From Sporisorium sorghi (lineage: Eukaryota; Basidiomycota; Ustilaginomycetes; Ustilaginales; Ustilaginaceae), in contig JALCCG010000017.1 of the NCBI GenBank assembly GCA_023212695.1, positions 1 to 64,000 of the forward strand: a stretch of 64,000 nucleotides of DNA. Reading direction: 5' to 3'. Under the pieces are notes generated by a model. The model searched no databases. It was not told where the DNA came from and saw nothing but the letters and a program-made list of their open reading frames with translations. Below, one piece after another: positions 43,756-53,360 of the stretch (position 1 is the first letter of the stretch; every line of letters begins with the position of its first letter). Both the position numbers and the translations under genes were made by a program.

Positions 43756-44073
43756 TCTGGAGCATGGAGCAAGAAAACTTCGAGCTCAGCAGCACGGCAT
43801 GCTTTTGACCTTTACTTTGTCGCCTTGTACAGCTCAGACGAAGGCTCCATCAGATTCGCAATGTGATACTGCCTGTCATTGCACACTAAAGGTTGCTTCT
43901 GCACCGCTCGATTCAGCAGAGATTGAGATTGGGATTGAGATTGGGATTGAGTTCGAGTTTGAAGTTTAGATGGCGAGAGAAAGGAAGAGGGAAAAAGAGA
44001 GAAATCGATGCCAAATGATGACCCCATTTGAGAGGCGGGACGCCGTGAGATACATTTTCTCGATCACCACCGA
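43756..44073. other. Convergent intergenic with 12-bp tandem repeat
   Basis: Between the 3' ends of cluster genes 1 and 2. Holds GATTGAGATTGG repeated about 2.6 times (43921-43951). Nothing else was recognised. Confidence 0.55.
43921..43951. repeat. 12-bp tandem repeat
   Basis: Two full GATTGAGATTGG units plus seven bases of a third, about 120 bp 3' of cluster gene 2. Confidence 0.85.
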
Positions 44074-44904
44074 TTAACTCGGAGGCCGCTTTCCTGCCCG
44101 AACCAATTGTTCCTCTGTTTTCTTGGCTAAGAGTAGAGTTGAATCGTAGACTGTGTCAACTCCTCTGCTTCCCCACGACCTACCCACAGAGTAGCTTCGC
44201 AGTCGACTTAGAGCGCTACCTGTGCTGATGTCCGTCTCAACTGCACCGACAAGCTGAAAGATGGATCCTCGCTCGCCGGATGGTTCAATACGCTTCCACA
44301 CGTACAGATGTCTTTCTCGTGGTCCTGTGAGCTCCATGCGTCCGTCTTTCATGCTTGCCTTCGGAACATCCTTTGTCTTCTTACTTGGTACCACGAAGAT
44401 GTCGTCTTCGAAGTGGCCTATGTGCGTTGTTCTGGTGCCAAAGGCTTCCTGAATCAGATCTATCGAGAGCAACTCTCCATCTCCAGCGTAAGGGTGCAGT
44501 CCGGTCTTACGATCGCCACCGAAAGCATCGCCAATTTGTTTGAGGATCTCCAACCTATCTTCCGGTCTTAGCGGGGGTACGTCCAGCTTGAGTGTCGACG
44601 TACGTACAGAGTTTGCGAACGGCTGGCTGTTAACGATTTGCGGCTGACGATCAAGTTGGGCTTGTTGAACTGCGGCAGAAGCTTGTTGGTCTGCTGCAGA
44701 GACTCGTTGACCTGTGGCAGAGAGACTTGATCCAGCTTCAGACGGCAGACGACCGGTCTTCAAGAAGTTAGAGGCAGCCTCCGAATTGACCGGCTTGGTC
44801 AGGTCTGCGAGGGCTTTCCAGAACTCGTTGTCTCCCGGCAAACAGTAGCTGAACTGGGCCAGTATCAGCAGTAGCAGAGGAAGGAGTTGGAAGAAGCGCT
44901 GCAT
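44074..44904 (-). CDS. Secreted cluster protein 2 (276 aa)
   Basis: Signal peptide 1-21 (RFFQLLPLLLLILAQFSYC), mature N-terminus LPGDNEFWKAL. A Gln/Ala/Ser-rich spacer (about 55-105) leads to a helical motif RPEDRLEIL at 113-121 and a beta-like core ending in IFQLVGAVE at 215-223. No cysteine in the mature protein. This order of segments matches the other short secreted proteins here: LP-x-x-D/N segment, spacer, R-x-[DE]-[IL]-L, then [FW]-[QR]-x-[LVI]-G. Closest by eye to the 340-aa protein next to it. Function unknown; effector-like by context. Confidence 0.82.
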   Translation of the reverse strand: MQRFFQLLPLLLLILAQFSYCLPGDNEFWKALADLTKPVNSEAASNFLKTGRLPSEAGSSLSATGQRVSAADQQASAAVQQAQLDRQPQIVNSQPFANSVRTSTLKLDVPPLRPEDRLEILKQIGDAFGGDRKTGLHPYAGDGELLSIDLIQEAFGTRTTHIGHFEDDIFVVPSKKTKDVPKASMKDGRMELTGPRERHLYVWKRIEPSGERGSIFQLVGAVETDISTGSALSRLRSYSVGRSWGSRGVDTVYDSTLLLAKKTEEQLVRAGKRPPS

Positions 44905-45714
44905 TGTGGTCGGAGTATGAGGCGTCCTGTTTATTCGTTACGCCCTCGTTGATAGCGCACCGCTCTTCTTCTTTCTTTGGGCTGGGTCGAGTACACGGTA
45001 GAATGATGAGCGCTTCACTCTTGAGCAGTTGCTTTGATCGACCAAGAAGCATCTTCCTTGCATCTAATTACTTACGCGTAGCACGATGTTGAGGCGAAGT
45101 CAGCTGTCACGGAAGAGGAGAGTCAAGGCGCTCGTCCAAGAGATAACGACGCATATTTGACTCTCAGACTAGGAGGGCACACTCGAAAACCGGAGAGTGG
45201 ATCAAGAACATATGAACTACAGTCAAGCTACAGTCTCGGAGGCGATTCAAGCCCGCACAGATCGGACAATGCGTGCGTGTGTGCGTGCGTTGGTCTGGAC
45301 AAAAGCTCGTCATTGCATCATGCCCACCTGTCAAGTGCCGAGCACTTGACAGGGATGGGACGAGTAGATTTTGACAACATGAGGTACCCGGTTTTATTGA
45401 CTGGTGGAGACGGGCATCGTAGGTGGCGAGAAATGGGTTGGTGACTGGGGCCGCGGCTGGTGGTGACAAGTGGGTGTTTGAATCTTGCCAATGTCTCATC
45501 TCAGCAGGCAACTGCAAGGTGTGCGCCAAAGGACTCCACGCTCAAAATGAGATGTTGCTGGCTCGCACTGATTAAGCCAGGGCTTTGAGTGTGCGACATT
45601 GCTCTGAGATCTAAAAAGAAGCGCGAACAAAGGAAGCTTGGGCACCAAGATATTCCAATCTGCATCTAAGACAAGGGTGAGACGCCCAAAGCCATGATGA
45701 CCGCCTTGACCCTT
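44905..45714. other. Intergenic between cluster genes 2 and 3
   Basis: About 0.8 kb: promoter side of gene 2 and 3' side of gene 3. Contains a 12-bp inverted repeat (45327-45353). No obvious TATAAA lies in front of gene 2; AATAAA occurs there on the minus strand. Confidence 0.5.
45327..45353. repeat. Perfect 12-bp inverted repeat (hairpin)
   Basis: CCTGTCAAGTGC, three bases, then GCACTTGACAGG. It lies between two cluster genes; it could fold as a hairpin in RNA from either strand, or bind a dimeric protein. Confidence 0.8.
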
Positions 45715-46737
45715 TCACCATGTAGCTCTGTTCCCACGTATTCGGCTATCCAAGTGATCTTCTGTCAAGTATGATCCGTAGACGAAAGAGTCTCCCTTCA
45801 CTGATAAGTTTTTGTTTGGCTGCGACTTGAGGGCTTTCAGGTGTTTGACAAGCTCTTTGTGGTGTTTAACGAGCTCGATCATGCCGACGAACTGGAACTT
45901 AGTTCCTGGATTCGAAGGAGATGCTAGTCTCTCGTACCGAAAGATAAAAAGCTGTCTTGAGGGACCGCGTGTAAAAAACATCCCTCCCTGCCCTTCCCAA
46001 AGCTTGGCCCCGTCCTTCCTCGGCAGCATGACAAAGCCTTCCTTATATTCGCGAAAAAAAGCTCTTGATGCGACAAACTCGTCGAGCAAGTCTTTAGGCA
46101 GTTCTTTGTCAATGAGAGGCTGCCAGCTGTTCGGCACGATCTTCAAGTTCGCTGAAATGTGCTCTACGGCGTCTTGAAGTATGTCCTTTCTCTGCTGAAG
46201 GGTCAGCGCTTCTGGACCGTCAGGGTTGTCTACGTTGAGAGAGGGTAAGGCGCCACTAGTAGAACTACCCGCCCGTTGACTAGAACCAGCCGAAATGAGC
46301 TCCTGTGGTCGCTGTTCAGTCCAGGATGGAGCGGCCGCTTGTGTGCCTGGCACGTGGCGATCAACAACAGACCAAGCAGCAATACTTGTCGGATACCCGC
46401 TGTCAACCATATGGAAAGCAGGAGATTCTCGAAGAAATTCTTGACTTGGCAAGTGACTTGGATGCTGGGCCGGAGTCGGCGGTACGGCTGGGTAGGGTTG
46501 ATCAGAAGAGCTTTGAGGAATGTAAGTGTCTCGAAGGAAGGTGCCCTGAGGACCGATGTGGCTTGATGCAGTATGTTGCGATGCTCGCGCCGAACTACCT
46601 GCTTCGGTCTCCGTGTGCAAGGCACCGCTGTTGAGAAAGGCAGTAGCTTCTTCGGGGGAAAGATTGAGCAGATTCTCCCAATGTACCTGATGGCTCACGC
46701 CGACGAGCACGGCCGATAAGATAATGTGCCAGAGCAT
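45715..46737 (-). CDS. Secreted cluster protein 3 (340 aa)
   Basis: Probable signal peptide 1-17 (LWHIILSAVLVGVSHQ), followed by VHWENLLNLSPEEATAFL, a variant of the LP-type mature N-terminus in its neighbours. A long Ser/Pro/Gln spacer runs to about 175; then LTLQQRKDIL (178-187), WQPLIDKELPKDLLDEF (205-221) and FQFVGMIE (281-288). No cysteine anywhere. The signal peptide is weaker than in the other members. Same family by motif order; function unknown. Confidence 0.78.
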   Translation of the reverse strand: MLWHIILSAVLVGVSHQVHWENLLNLSPEEATAFLNSGALHTETEAGSSARASQHTASSHIGPQGTFLRDTYIPQSSSDQPYPAVPPTPAQHPSHLPSQEFLRESPAFHMVDSGYPTSIAAWSVVDRHVPGTQAAAPSWTEQRPQELISAGSSQRAGSSTSGALPSLNVDNPDGPEALTLQQRKDILQDAVEHISANLKIVPNSWQPLIDKELPKDLLDEFVASRAFFREYKEGFVMLPRKDGAKLWEGQGGMFFTRGPSRQLFIFRYERLASPSNPGTKFQFVGMIELVKHHKELVKHLKALKSQPNKNLSVKGDSFVYGSYLTEDHLDSRIRGNRATW

Positions 46738-47631
46738 CCTGTTGAGCGGGAGCGTTGGGTCGAAGGTATAAGCAGTCTAAAAGCGAGACAAGCTCGGACT
46801 TTAAATACGATAAAACTGAGCTGAGAGCTCCTTGAGAAGCACCGAAAGTGCTACTTCGAGTGTGGACTCAAGCGTCCCACAATCTCAGCGCATCAGCATG
46901 CAACAGATCGTGCGAGCTCTTGCTGCAGACCCACAGATCTCATCAACTTCCTCCTCCTCGCGTGGGAGCATCCCGAGCCCATCTTATTGCAACGGCGGGA
47001 CGATGACGGGAGGACAAATGTACTTTGACGCGATGTTGGGTGGGAGAGCGGTGGGAAGAGACGCAATGCCGCCTACATGAATTCTCAGTGTGGTCACTGC
47101 GGTCCCATCCGGGCAGACCGGCATTGTCGATTTTGAGCATCACTGGCACACTCACGGCGTGTTAGCTGCGAAGACAGCTTCAATGAAGCAAGGGTCGAGA
47201 CAGTGGGACGGTGCATACTGTAGGTCGCTGCATCAAACGGACAAGAAAACGCAGGCAGACTAGCGCTGCAGCGAATAGCATGTGCGACACGAGAACGTGA
47301 GGCAAGGGCCAGCGCAAGATCTGTCTTTTCCTTTTCCTGGGTGTTAAAATCACGTCGCCATACATAGCGTCATCCTCATCTGTACACACGTCACCTCCTC
47401 GCTTAGCATCAATATAGATATCATACGTTGCTACTAAGCATGCCATTGCATCAGTGTGTGTGTGAGACAATGTCATCGAGCCTGAGCTGTGTTTACCCAA
47501 GCCCGCCAAGTGCTTTTCACACCTGCTGCTCCTCCTTGTCAGCCTTGTCCTCCTCCTGCTCCTCCTGCTCCTCCTGCTTGAGCTCCAGCTCTGTCCTTAA
47601 ATAGCTCCTCCTGTATGTAGCACACACAGCA

Positions 47632-48015
47632 ATGCCATCTCATGCTTTCTCAATCATGCCTGCACAGTCCCTCGTCATCCGGCAGCAAAGGCAGCCAGTG
47701 AGCGATCTCGAGTGCAGCCAGATCATTTGTATGGTCGTCACACTTGGCAAGACCAAGGCTGATGTTGCCAAGTCAATGGGAAGGCCCTACTCAACAGTCT
47801 CGATGGTGGTGCAGGCCTTCCTCGACAAGGGCAAGTGTTACGGCTTGTCTGTCAGCCACCACCACAATGCGCTTGCTGTTAAGGCCGTAGGGTCTGAGTA
47901 CCATGAGTCAGCTATGGCTGGCTGGGGGTCGGGAACGGAGAGGTCAGGTGGATCACTGAAGGTGGTAATAAGGGGTCACAGCATGCACCAAGTTGCTATT
48001 CAGCTAACTAAGTAA
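47632..48015 (+). CDS. Small helix-turn-helix protein, possibly a transposase relic
   Basis: 127 codons ending in TAA at 48013. Residues 22-75 read as a helix-turn-helix of the type at the N-terminus of Tc1/mariner-like transposases (SDLECSQIICMVVTLG, then TKADVAKSMGRPYSTVSMV). The same frame continues after the TAA for about 150 codons (48019-48474), so the unit may be a longer gene cut by a stop. No DDE catalytic region could be recognised. Either a degenerate DNA-transposon fragment or a small host gene derived from one; evidence is limited to the HTH. Confidence 0.4.
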   Translation: MPSHAFSIMPAQSLVIRQQRQPVSDLECSQIICMVVTLGKTKADVAKSMGRPYSTVSMVVQAFLDKGKCYGLSVSHHHNALAVKAVGSEYHESAMAGWGSGTERSGGSLKVVIRGHSMHQVAIQLTK

Positions 48016-48570
48016 TACATGCCACAAGAAGTTCTAAGGGAGGCTTGCACCAGGGAGCCCAACCACCTGGTGGTGCTTGTGGCCACTGGGGTCATTGCTG
48101 CAGCCGGCAAGGCAAGTTGCGGCCAACTGGTCATTTGGCTGGCTGACCCGGCCAACCCACCTCTCAGCCGACTGACACAACTGAGTAGCGGGCACGCACT
48201 AACATTACCCCCCTGTCCGAGGCAAGTAGTCCTCGACTTGCTAGTGTTGAGAAAGGATGCCAGTGTCAGTTGGGTTCATGTCGACGTGAGCAGAATGGCC
48301 GGTGTGGGTTGGGCTTGGTGGTGCTGCTGGTGTGGAGGTGGGTGGTGGGACTTGTCACAATCATGCAAGTCCCCACCATCGCAAAAATTTTCGACTGAAC
48401 CTGTCCCGAGGCTCATCACTTCATTTCGTTGGCGCACTCACCTTTGTTCATGGGCCTTTGTGGGTGGTTGGTGACAACGGTGGGTTGGTTGGTGGGTAGA
48501 TATATAATCTGGTCCTCTTTCGTCCCCCCCCCTTTTTTTTTCTCTCCTACCACCATCTACAACCACCATC

Positions 48571-48863
48571 ATGATGCCCGCCTCTCGTTCCTCCCGCCGC
48601 TCGATGTGTTCGGGCATGCCATACGGCCCGCCCCCACCCCCTTCTCGTGCGCTGACGCACCCTTTGGTTGGTCCGGTCGTGGACCTGACTGATGACGACA
48701 ACGACAATGATGGTAAGTTGGTCAGCGAGAGTTGTTTTGTTGGTATTGGTGGTCATACGGTCGCTGACTGGTCGTGTTACTTTTGTCTGGGCTCGTGCAG
48801 TTTCTGTTCACCGATGTGACCCGGCCCCGAGCAGTCATTATGACATCAATGCGGCCTATGCCG
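48571..48863 (+). CDS. Candidate spliced mini-gene with SUMO-interaction-like motif (partial model)
   Basis: Two exons are supported by good splice sites: 48571-48712 ending ATG|GTAAGT, and 48801-48863 starting after GTGCAG and ending CCG|GTAAGT. Together they code about 68 residues with the motif PVVDLTDDDNDND, which matches the hydrophobic-plus-acidic form of SUMO-interaction motifs. The next exon is uncertain; an acceptor TTTCAG at about 49100 would continue the frame to a stop near 49273. Two strong GTAAGT donors in a row are unlikely by chance, but there is no homology support. Confidence 0.3.
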
Positions 48864-48876
48864 GTAAGTGGTTGTG

Positions 48877-48927
48877 GTTGGTCGGCTGTGGTGGTGGTTG
48901 GTTGGCTGTGGTGGTGGTTGGTCAGTG
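48877..48927. repeat. 20-bp G/T-rich tandem repeat
   Basis: Two near-identical units of GTTGGTYGGCTGTGGTGGTG (48877-48896, 48897-48916) and part of a third. It lies in the presumed second intron of the candidate mini-gene. Confidence 0.75.
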
Positions 48928-50145
48928 CTGATGGTGTTTCTCCTTTTTGTTTTACATACTACTTACGCATGATGGCAACCACGGCTGCCGCCGCTGGCCC
49001 TGCCTGCCCCGCCCCTGTTTGCTTGCCCTTGCCATTGGTGGCTGAGCTGGGGGATGGCAACTGTTGGAAAATCCGAAGCGATTTTACTTCACCATTTCAG
49101 CAGGAACCTGTCTCACCACACACTTGGCATTGTTGGTGCAGATAATGCATTTACCAGACAGACAATGCATGCTTGGCACATGGAACATGTATGATGCGGA
49201 GACAACCAACACTCACTGCTCACTTCTGGCATTCACTGCTCACTTGCCATTGGTTTGCCACTCAAACCAATGAGGTGACTGTTCTCACTTGAGGAGGCCC
49301 GGACAGACCCGATGACAAATGGCTAAAGCCCCCAACAGAGAGGCGCTTGTAGGCGCTGATAACTCATTGGCTATGCAGACCTGCACGACTGCCAGTCAAC
49401 TGCACAACTTTACCCAAACGTGACCAGAGATACACACTGACCTGGGACGATCAACCTCACCATTGGCTGAACTCATTGACCAATCAGGTGTGCCCATTCT
49501 TGGCAGCCAATGAGGGACCAGGAACTCGAGTCAGGACGGAGGAGATCATGGGACGCTCGGAGCAAGTTGTGCCGAGCACACTTTGTCTGCACTGAACACA
49601 GGTTGTCTGTACCAACAACAGGAATGCAGTGAGGAGAAGAGGAGCACACAGGAGGGAAGGCCAGAAACACCAGTTAGAAAGCTCATCCGTCACATATATA
49701 AGGTGATCATGTACTGTACCAATGGATGATAAACTCATCAAATCAACACCTGATTTCCTCTACCATTAATTTGGTTATAGGTGCCTATTATCCCAATATG
49801 GCACCTTCAGCCACATAGTACTTACCTTTGGCAAGTTGCAAAGTCTGAGCTACCAGACCATCGTCTACCAGGCTCACAAAGGATTATTTCTCCCTGCATT
49901 ATTACACCACTGAAATCATATCAGTGATACGCACCTGAGATAATTAACTCCAAGTTCATACTCTGGATTATTGGTACCGACAACCACTGTCAGGAACCGC
50001 TAAGCCCAGATAGTCGCCAATCTCCCCAATCGACAGCGTCAGCCAGGTCTTCGACTCACTTTCCAACATCAGTCACGGTGAGATAATATCGAGTAATGGG
50101 TGTAGTGTAGTGGTTGGAAGCTTCAAATACGACTGTCGAGTTTCA

Positions 50146-50163
50146 ACACTCAGTGGTGAGTGT
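50146..50163. repeat. 18-bp palindrome, copy 1 (one mismatch)
   Basis: ACACTCAG-TG-GTGAGTGT. First of five copies within about 640 bp; its second arm differs from the others at one base. Confidence 0.8.
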
Positions 50164-50359
50164 TGTTAGTCGCTCAGTGATCTTGTGTTCGGTCAAGTGT
50201 GTTAGTGATTTGATGGTATTTCTCTCTCATCTTCATGCATTCTCAGATCCTTATATACATGCAAATGAGTCGGCCGTCCTCCGCTATGGGGGTGTGCCGA
50301 CTACAGCATAGGTCTCCAAGTGCTATTGCTGAGTATCCATCATGCCTTAGTGAGATGCC

Positions 50360-50377
50360 ACACTCAGTACTGAGTGT
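50360..50377. repeat. 18-bp palindrome, copy 2
   Basis: ACACTCAG-TA-CTGAGTGT, perfect arms. Confidence 0.85.
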
Positions 50378-50400
50378 TCAAGGCCTCTTGGCAGAAGGCC

Positions 50401-50418
50401 ACACTCAGCGCTGAGTGT
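50401..50418. repeat. 18-bp palindrome, copy 3
   Basis: ACACTCAG-CG-CTGAGTGT, perfect arms. Confidence 0.85.
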
Positions 50419-50631
50419 CACTCTCCTTCGAAGGCATTTGTGAGACCATCTGTGATTTCCCATGATCTCTGATTGGCTCGGCTCTCCCAGGTCCGAGTTC
50501 CATCCATGAGTTCAACCAGTCAAGGTGACTCGACTTTGCCTTGTCTGGGTGTGAGGGTTTCCATGGGAGGTTTGGTCCATTGGTGTGTTGGTTTTCCTTT
50601 TCCGATGTTCATCATCACTCAAGAGCGCTCA

Positions 50632-50649
50632 ACACTCAGTGCTGAGTGT
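50632..50649. repeat. 18-bp palindrome, copy 4
   Basis: ACACTCAG-TG-CTGAGTGT; the arms extend by three to four more bases on each side (TCA and TGA). Confidence 0.85.
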
Positions 50650-50766
50650 TGAGAGTCGTACCTGAGCCAATGGGATCATGACTTCACATTATTTGAAGTG
50701 GGAAAATTTGGAGGAATTTCCTTGAGGATCTGAGTTTCGCATCTTGAGATCTTCTGATTGGTTCCA

Positions 50767-50784
50767 ACACTCAGCACTGAGTGT
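50767..50784. repeat. 18-bp palindrome, copy 5
   Basis: ACACTCAG-CA-CTGAGTGT; flanked by CA and TG as in copy 4. Confidence 0.85.
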
Positions 50785-51416
50785 TGGGCTTTGTGGAGTG
50801 ATGTATCCAAGTGTGAGATGAAAGTCTGATTCTGCTTCATGAATCCAACACCATTTCCCTGGGGGAAATTTTGAGTTGGGGAAATTTTTGATTATGTAAG
50901 CCCTGCCAAATTGACAAACCCAAAGGGGAAATGGTTCCCTTGCTCTGGAGCAGGGGAAACAAAAACCCATCAACAGGGTTTTGGATTTTTGCATTTCAAA
51001 TAGCTGATAATGTTAGACCTTTAATTTCATAACACAAAAAGGCCTCTCCAAAATCGAATTTAAGTCAAGAATCCAGGTTCCAATTTCGGGGGCTTCAAAA
51101 TTCACAGGAAACCCGTCCGTGAATTTCCCCAAAATTTTTGATACCCCCTTTTAACGTAAACTCAGTTCTCCTTTAGCTCAGTTTCGCACTCGTGATCGTG
51201 ATGGGAAAGCTGAGGATCTTGCAGCAAAACCTAGGTGCAAGGCCCGTAGAGTTCAGACAAGCTCTCACCTTGTCGTACAGGAGGTCTGAAGGATCGCAGA
51301 GGCGAGCAACACTGGATGAAGAAATGCTGTGATCGCTAGGATGCGACTTGCCCATCTGCCGAATAGATGACGCCGAAAAGGCACGAGTGACCGAGACTCA
51401 ATCTATGCGATTTGGG

Positions 51417-52379
51417 TCAATCGAGCTCCCCTCCCACAAGCTCTTGCCCACTCCCATCGGTCGTAAGTGCAGAAAATATAGGCTTGATGGTCGAAGGGCC
51501 AACTAGCTCGAAATCGGCGAGCGGCTTCGCTGTTGGGGCCAAGACTTTGTCTCTGTATTCTCTCATGTTCCTCCGTTCGAGGCCCTCCACCACGCCTAGG
51601 TACTGGAATTTTCCTGAGTCTCGAGCACCTACCTCTTGCCAGACTCCAAGTAAGACTTTGTTGCTGTAGTTGTTCTCGATGCCGTTGACCTCCTTGAGAA
51701 TTTTCTTGTTGCCCGCTATCTGGTGTAGCAGGAACCGCTGGGACTGGAAAGACGTTCCACTTTCATCTAGCGGGACTTGCGCTTCCACAGGCCACGGGCC
51801 GAACTGCGGCCGAACCCAAAGGACCGACCTGACGTATTCCTTGAACTTATCCGGAGAGAGTTGGCCCGAAAACGGTTGAAAGATAGGATTCTTGACATAT
51901 CCTTTCTGGACGGCAAGATAGAGATGACCTCGGAAGCTCCTCAAGGACCGAATCTTTTGCTCCAGACTCAATTCATCGAGTTGGCTGTTCTCGTGCAAAT
52001 CGATTCCGTGATGGGTGCTTTCCGGTAGATTGCTTTGGGTCCAACTGATGCTCTGTTGCTGCAGCGTTCGTGGATCATGGTTCAAGCCATGATCAGAGCC
52101 AGTCATAGGAGCCTCGTTAGAGGAAGTAGGGGGATAAATCAGATCATATCGAGAGATCAAGCCGGATCTGCCATCTTGAGTGTCGCTGCGCTGAGGAGCG
52201 AATGTGTGAGCACGGCTGGAATCGAATCCGGTTGAAAGTCCACCTGGAGGTGCACTTTCACCTCTTAGAGCTTCGAGGGCGCGCTCCCAATCTTCGAGTG
52301 GAAGGTTAGAACAAGCTGCGATAGTCAGGATTGCCACGGTGGCAACGAGACTCAAGCAAGGATGAAATGTGACGAGCAT
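51417..52379 (-). CDS. Secreted cluster protein 4 (320 aa)
   Basis: From the ATG at 52379: signal peptide 1-25 (LSLVATVAILTIAACSN), then LPLEDWERALEALRG, the best match to the LP-x-x-D-x-E segment. A spacer runs to about 135; LSLEQKIRSLRSF (137-149), IFQPFSGQLSPDKFKEYV (166-183) and FQYLGVVE (258-265) follow. The C-terminal YRDKVLAPTAKPLADF resembles the same region in the broken gene next door, so these two are closest. No cysteine after the signal peptide. The frame continues upstream to 52601, but that would bury the signal peptide, and a TATA box lies between. Effector-like by context; function unknown. Confidence 0.83.
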   Translation of the reverse strand: MLVTFHPCLSLVATVAILTIAACSNLPLEDWERALEALRGESAPPGGLSTGFDSSRAHTFAPQRSDTQDGRSGLISRYDLIYPPTSSNEAPMTGSDHGLNHDPRTLQQQSISWTQSNLPESTHHGIDLHENSQLDELSLEQKIRSLRSFRGHLYLAVQKGYVKNPIFQPFSGQLSPDKFKEYVRSVLWVRPQFGPWPVEAQVPLDESGTSFQSQRFLLHQIAGNKKILKEVNGIENNYSNKVLLGVWQEVGARDSGKFQYLGVVEGLERRNMREYRDKVLAPTAKPLADFELVGPSTIKPIFSALTTDGSGQELVGGELD

Positions 52380-53360
52380 GGTTGGTGTGCGTGGTCGCCA
52401 AGAATGGTTAGAAGCTGTTCGATCAATGGCAACAGATCCACTCCAAGCTGTGACCCTATTTATAGCCCGCGGTCCGTGAGACGGCTTCTGCCAGCTCAGT
52501 CTCAACGCTCCAACGAGACAAAGAGATGATGTCGGTGTGCAAAGCGCCGTGACCGGTGGAGACAACAATCGGGATTGAGATTTGTCCCGGCATCTCATCA
52601 CCCGATGCCCGTAACCACCAGGCTACCCACGCCAAGCTCAAGCCACTATCGACACAACTGAGCTCTCACGGTCTAGAACTGCTACCTCATCATCGAGAAG
52701 GCGCCGAATCTCTTTGTTCTTCTCTGAAATCTGACAGCTGTTCTGGCTTCCGTCCTAGAAATCATCAAACAAGTGACGAGCAACAAGGAAGGAAAGAGTG
52801 AACTGCAGGTAGAGCCGATTGCTTTGGCTTCTGGGCTCCGAGGCTCCCAGACTGCTGTGCAGGGGCCAGATGAGCGCAGAAGAGCAGGTGAAGGACCATA
52901 CAAAGGCATGACTAAGTGGACAGCATAAAGAAGCACGAGGCGAGCAGACAAGGGGCAAGGGTGGGAAAACTACGATGAAAAGTTGATGGTGAGCGCCAAC
53001 ACAGAACAGGACAATGGCGGTCAAGAGGAAAGAGGTGCAAAGTGTTGGTGGTACGAGGTGAATTCGATAATGGGCGAATGAAGGGGCAGGCAAAGCTTGC
53101 ACTATATATACATGATTGTGCCGAGCAAGCCTGCTGGTGAGGTTGACTACATCATAGTGACGGCACCATGACGTCACCAACTATAGAATGTGCCGACTGT
53201 CTCCATAGATTCGAACGTCGGCTGCTTTCAAGTAACATTTTGACTGCAAGATGAGGGAACTACTGCAAAGAAAGCCGGAAGCAGGTTCATGCTGTGATCT
53301 TGATCTGCGCAATAGCTTCGCGGGAGCCGGTGAATGCGGATGCAGCACGATTGCGGAGGG
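52380..53360. other. Intergenic between cluster genes 4 and 5
   Basis: About 1 kb with the TATA box of gene 4. A 141-codon minus-strand frame (52755-53180) is Cys/Leu/Ser-rich without the family motifs and is not called. Confidence 0.5.
52457..52464 (-). promoter_or_regulatory. TATA box of cluster gene 4
   Basis: TATAAATA on the minus strand, 78 bp before the ATG at 52379. Confidence 0.6.

Larger units (their letters stand above)
46738..51416. other. 4.7-kb insertion-like tract that splits the secreted-protein cluster
   Basis: Between cluster genes 3 and 4. Holds a CTC-rich microsatellite (about 47528-47590), an HTH ORF with an in-frame stop (47632), GT/GG-rich tandem repeats, a candidate spliced mini-gene (48571), a markedly AT-richer part (about 49.7-51.2 kb) and five copies of an 18-bp palindrome. 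It resembles a decayed mobile element or repeat island. No secreted-protein remnant was recognised inside it. Confidence 0.5.

Noticed and set aside
50099..50160. tRNA-like or SINE-like stretch (GTGTAGTGTAGTGGTTGG)
   Set aside because: It looks like a tRNA A box, but no matching T-arm/B box or 7-bp acceptor stem could be placed at tRNA spacing.
52755..53180. 141-codon hydrophobic minus-strand ORF between cluster genes 4 and 5
   Set aside because: Cysteine-rich and without any of the family segments or a proper signal peptide at its start.
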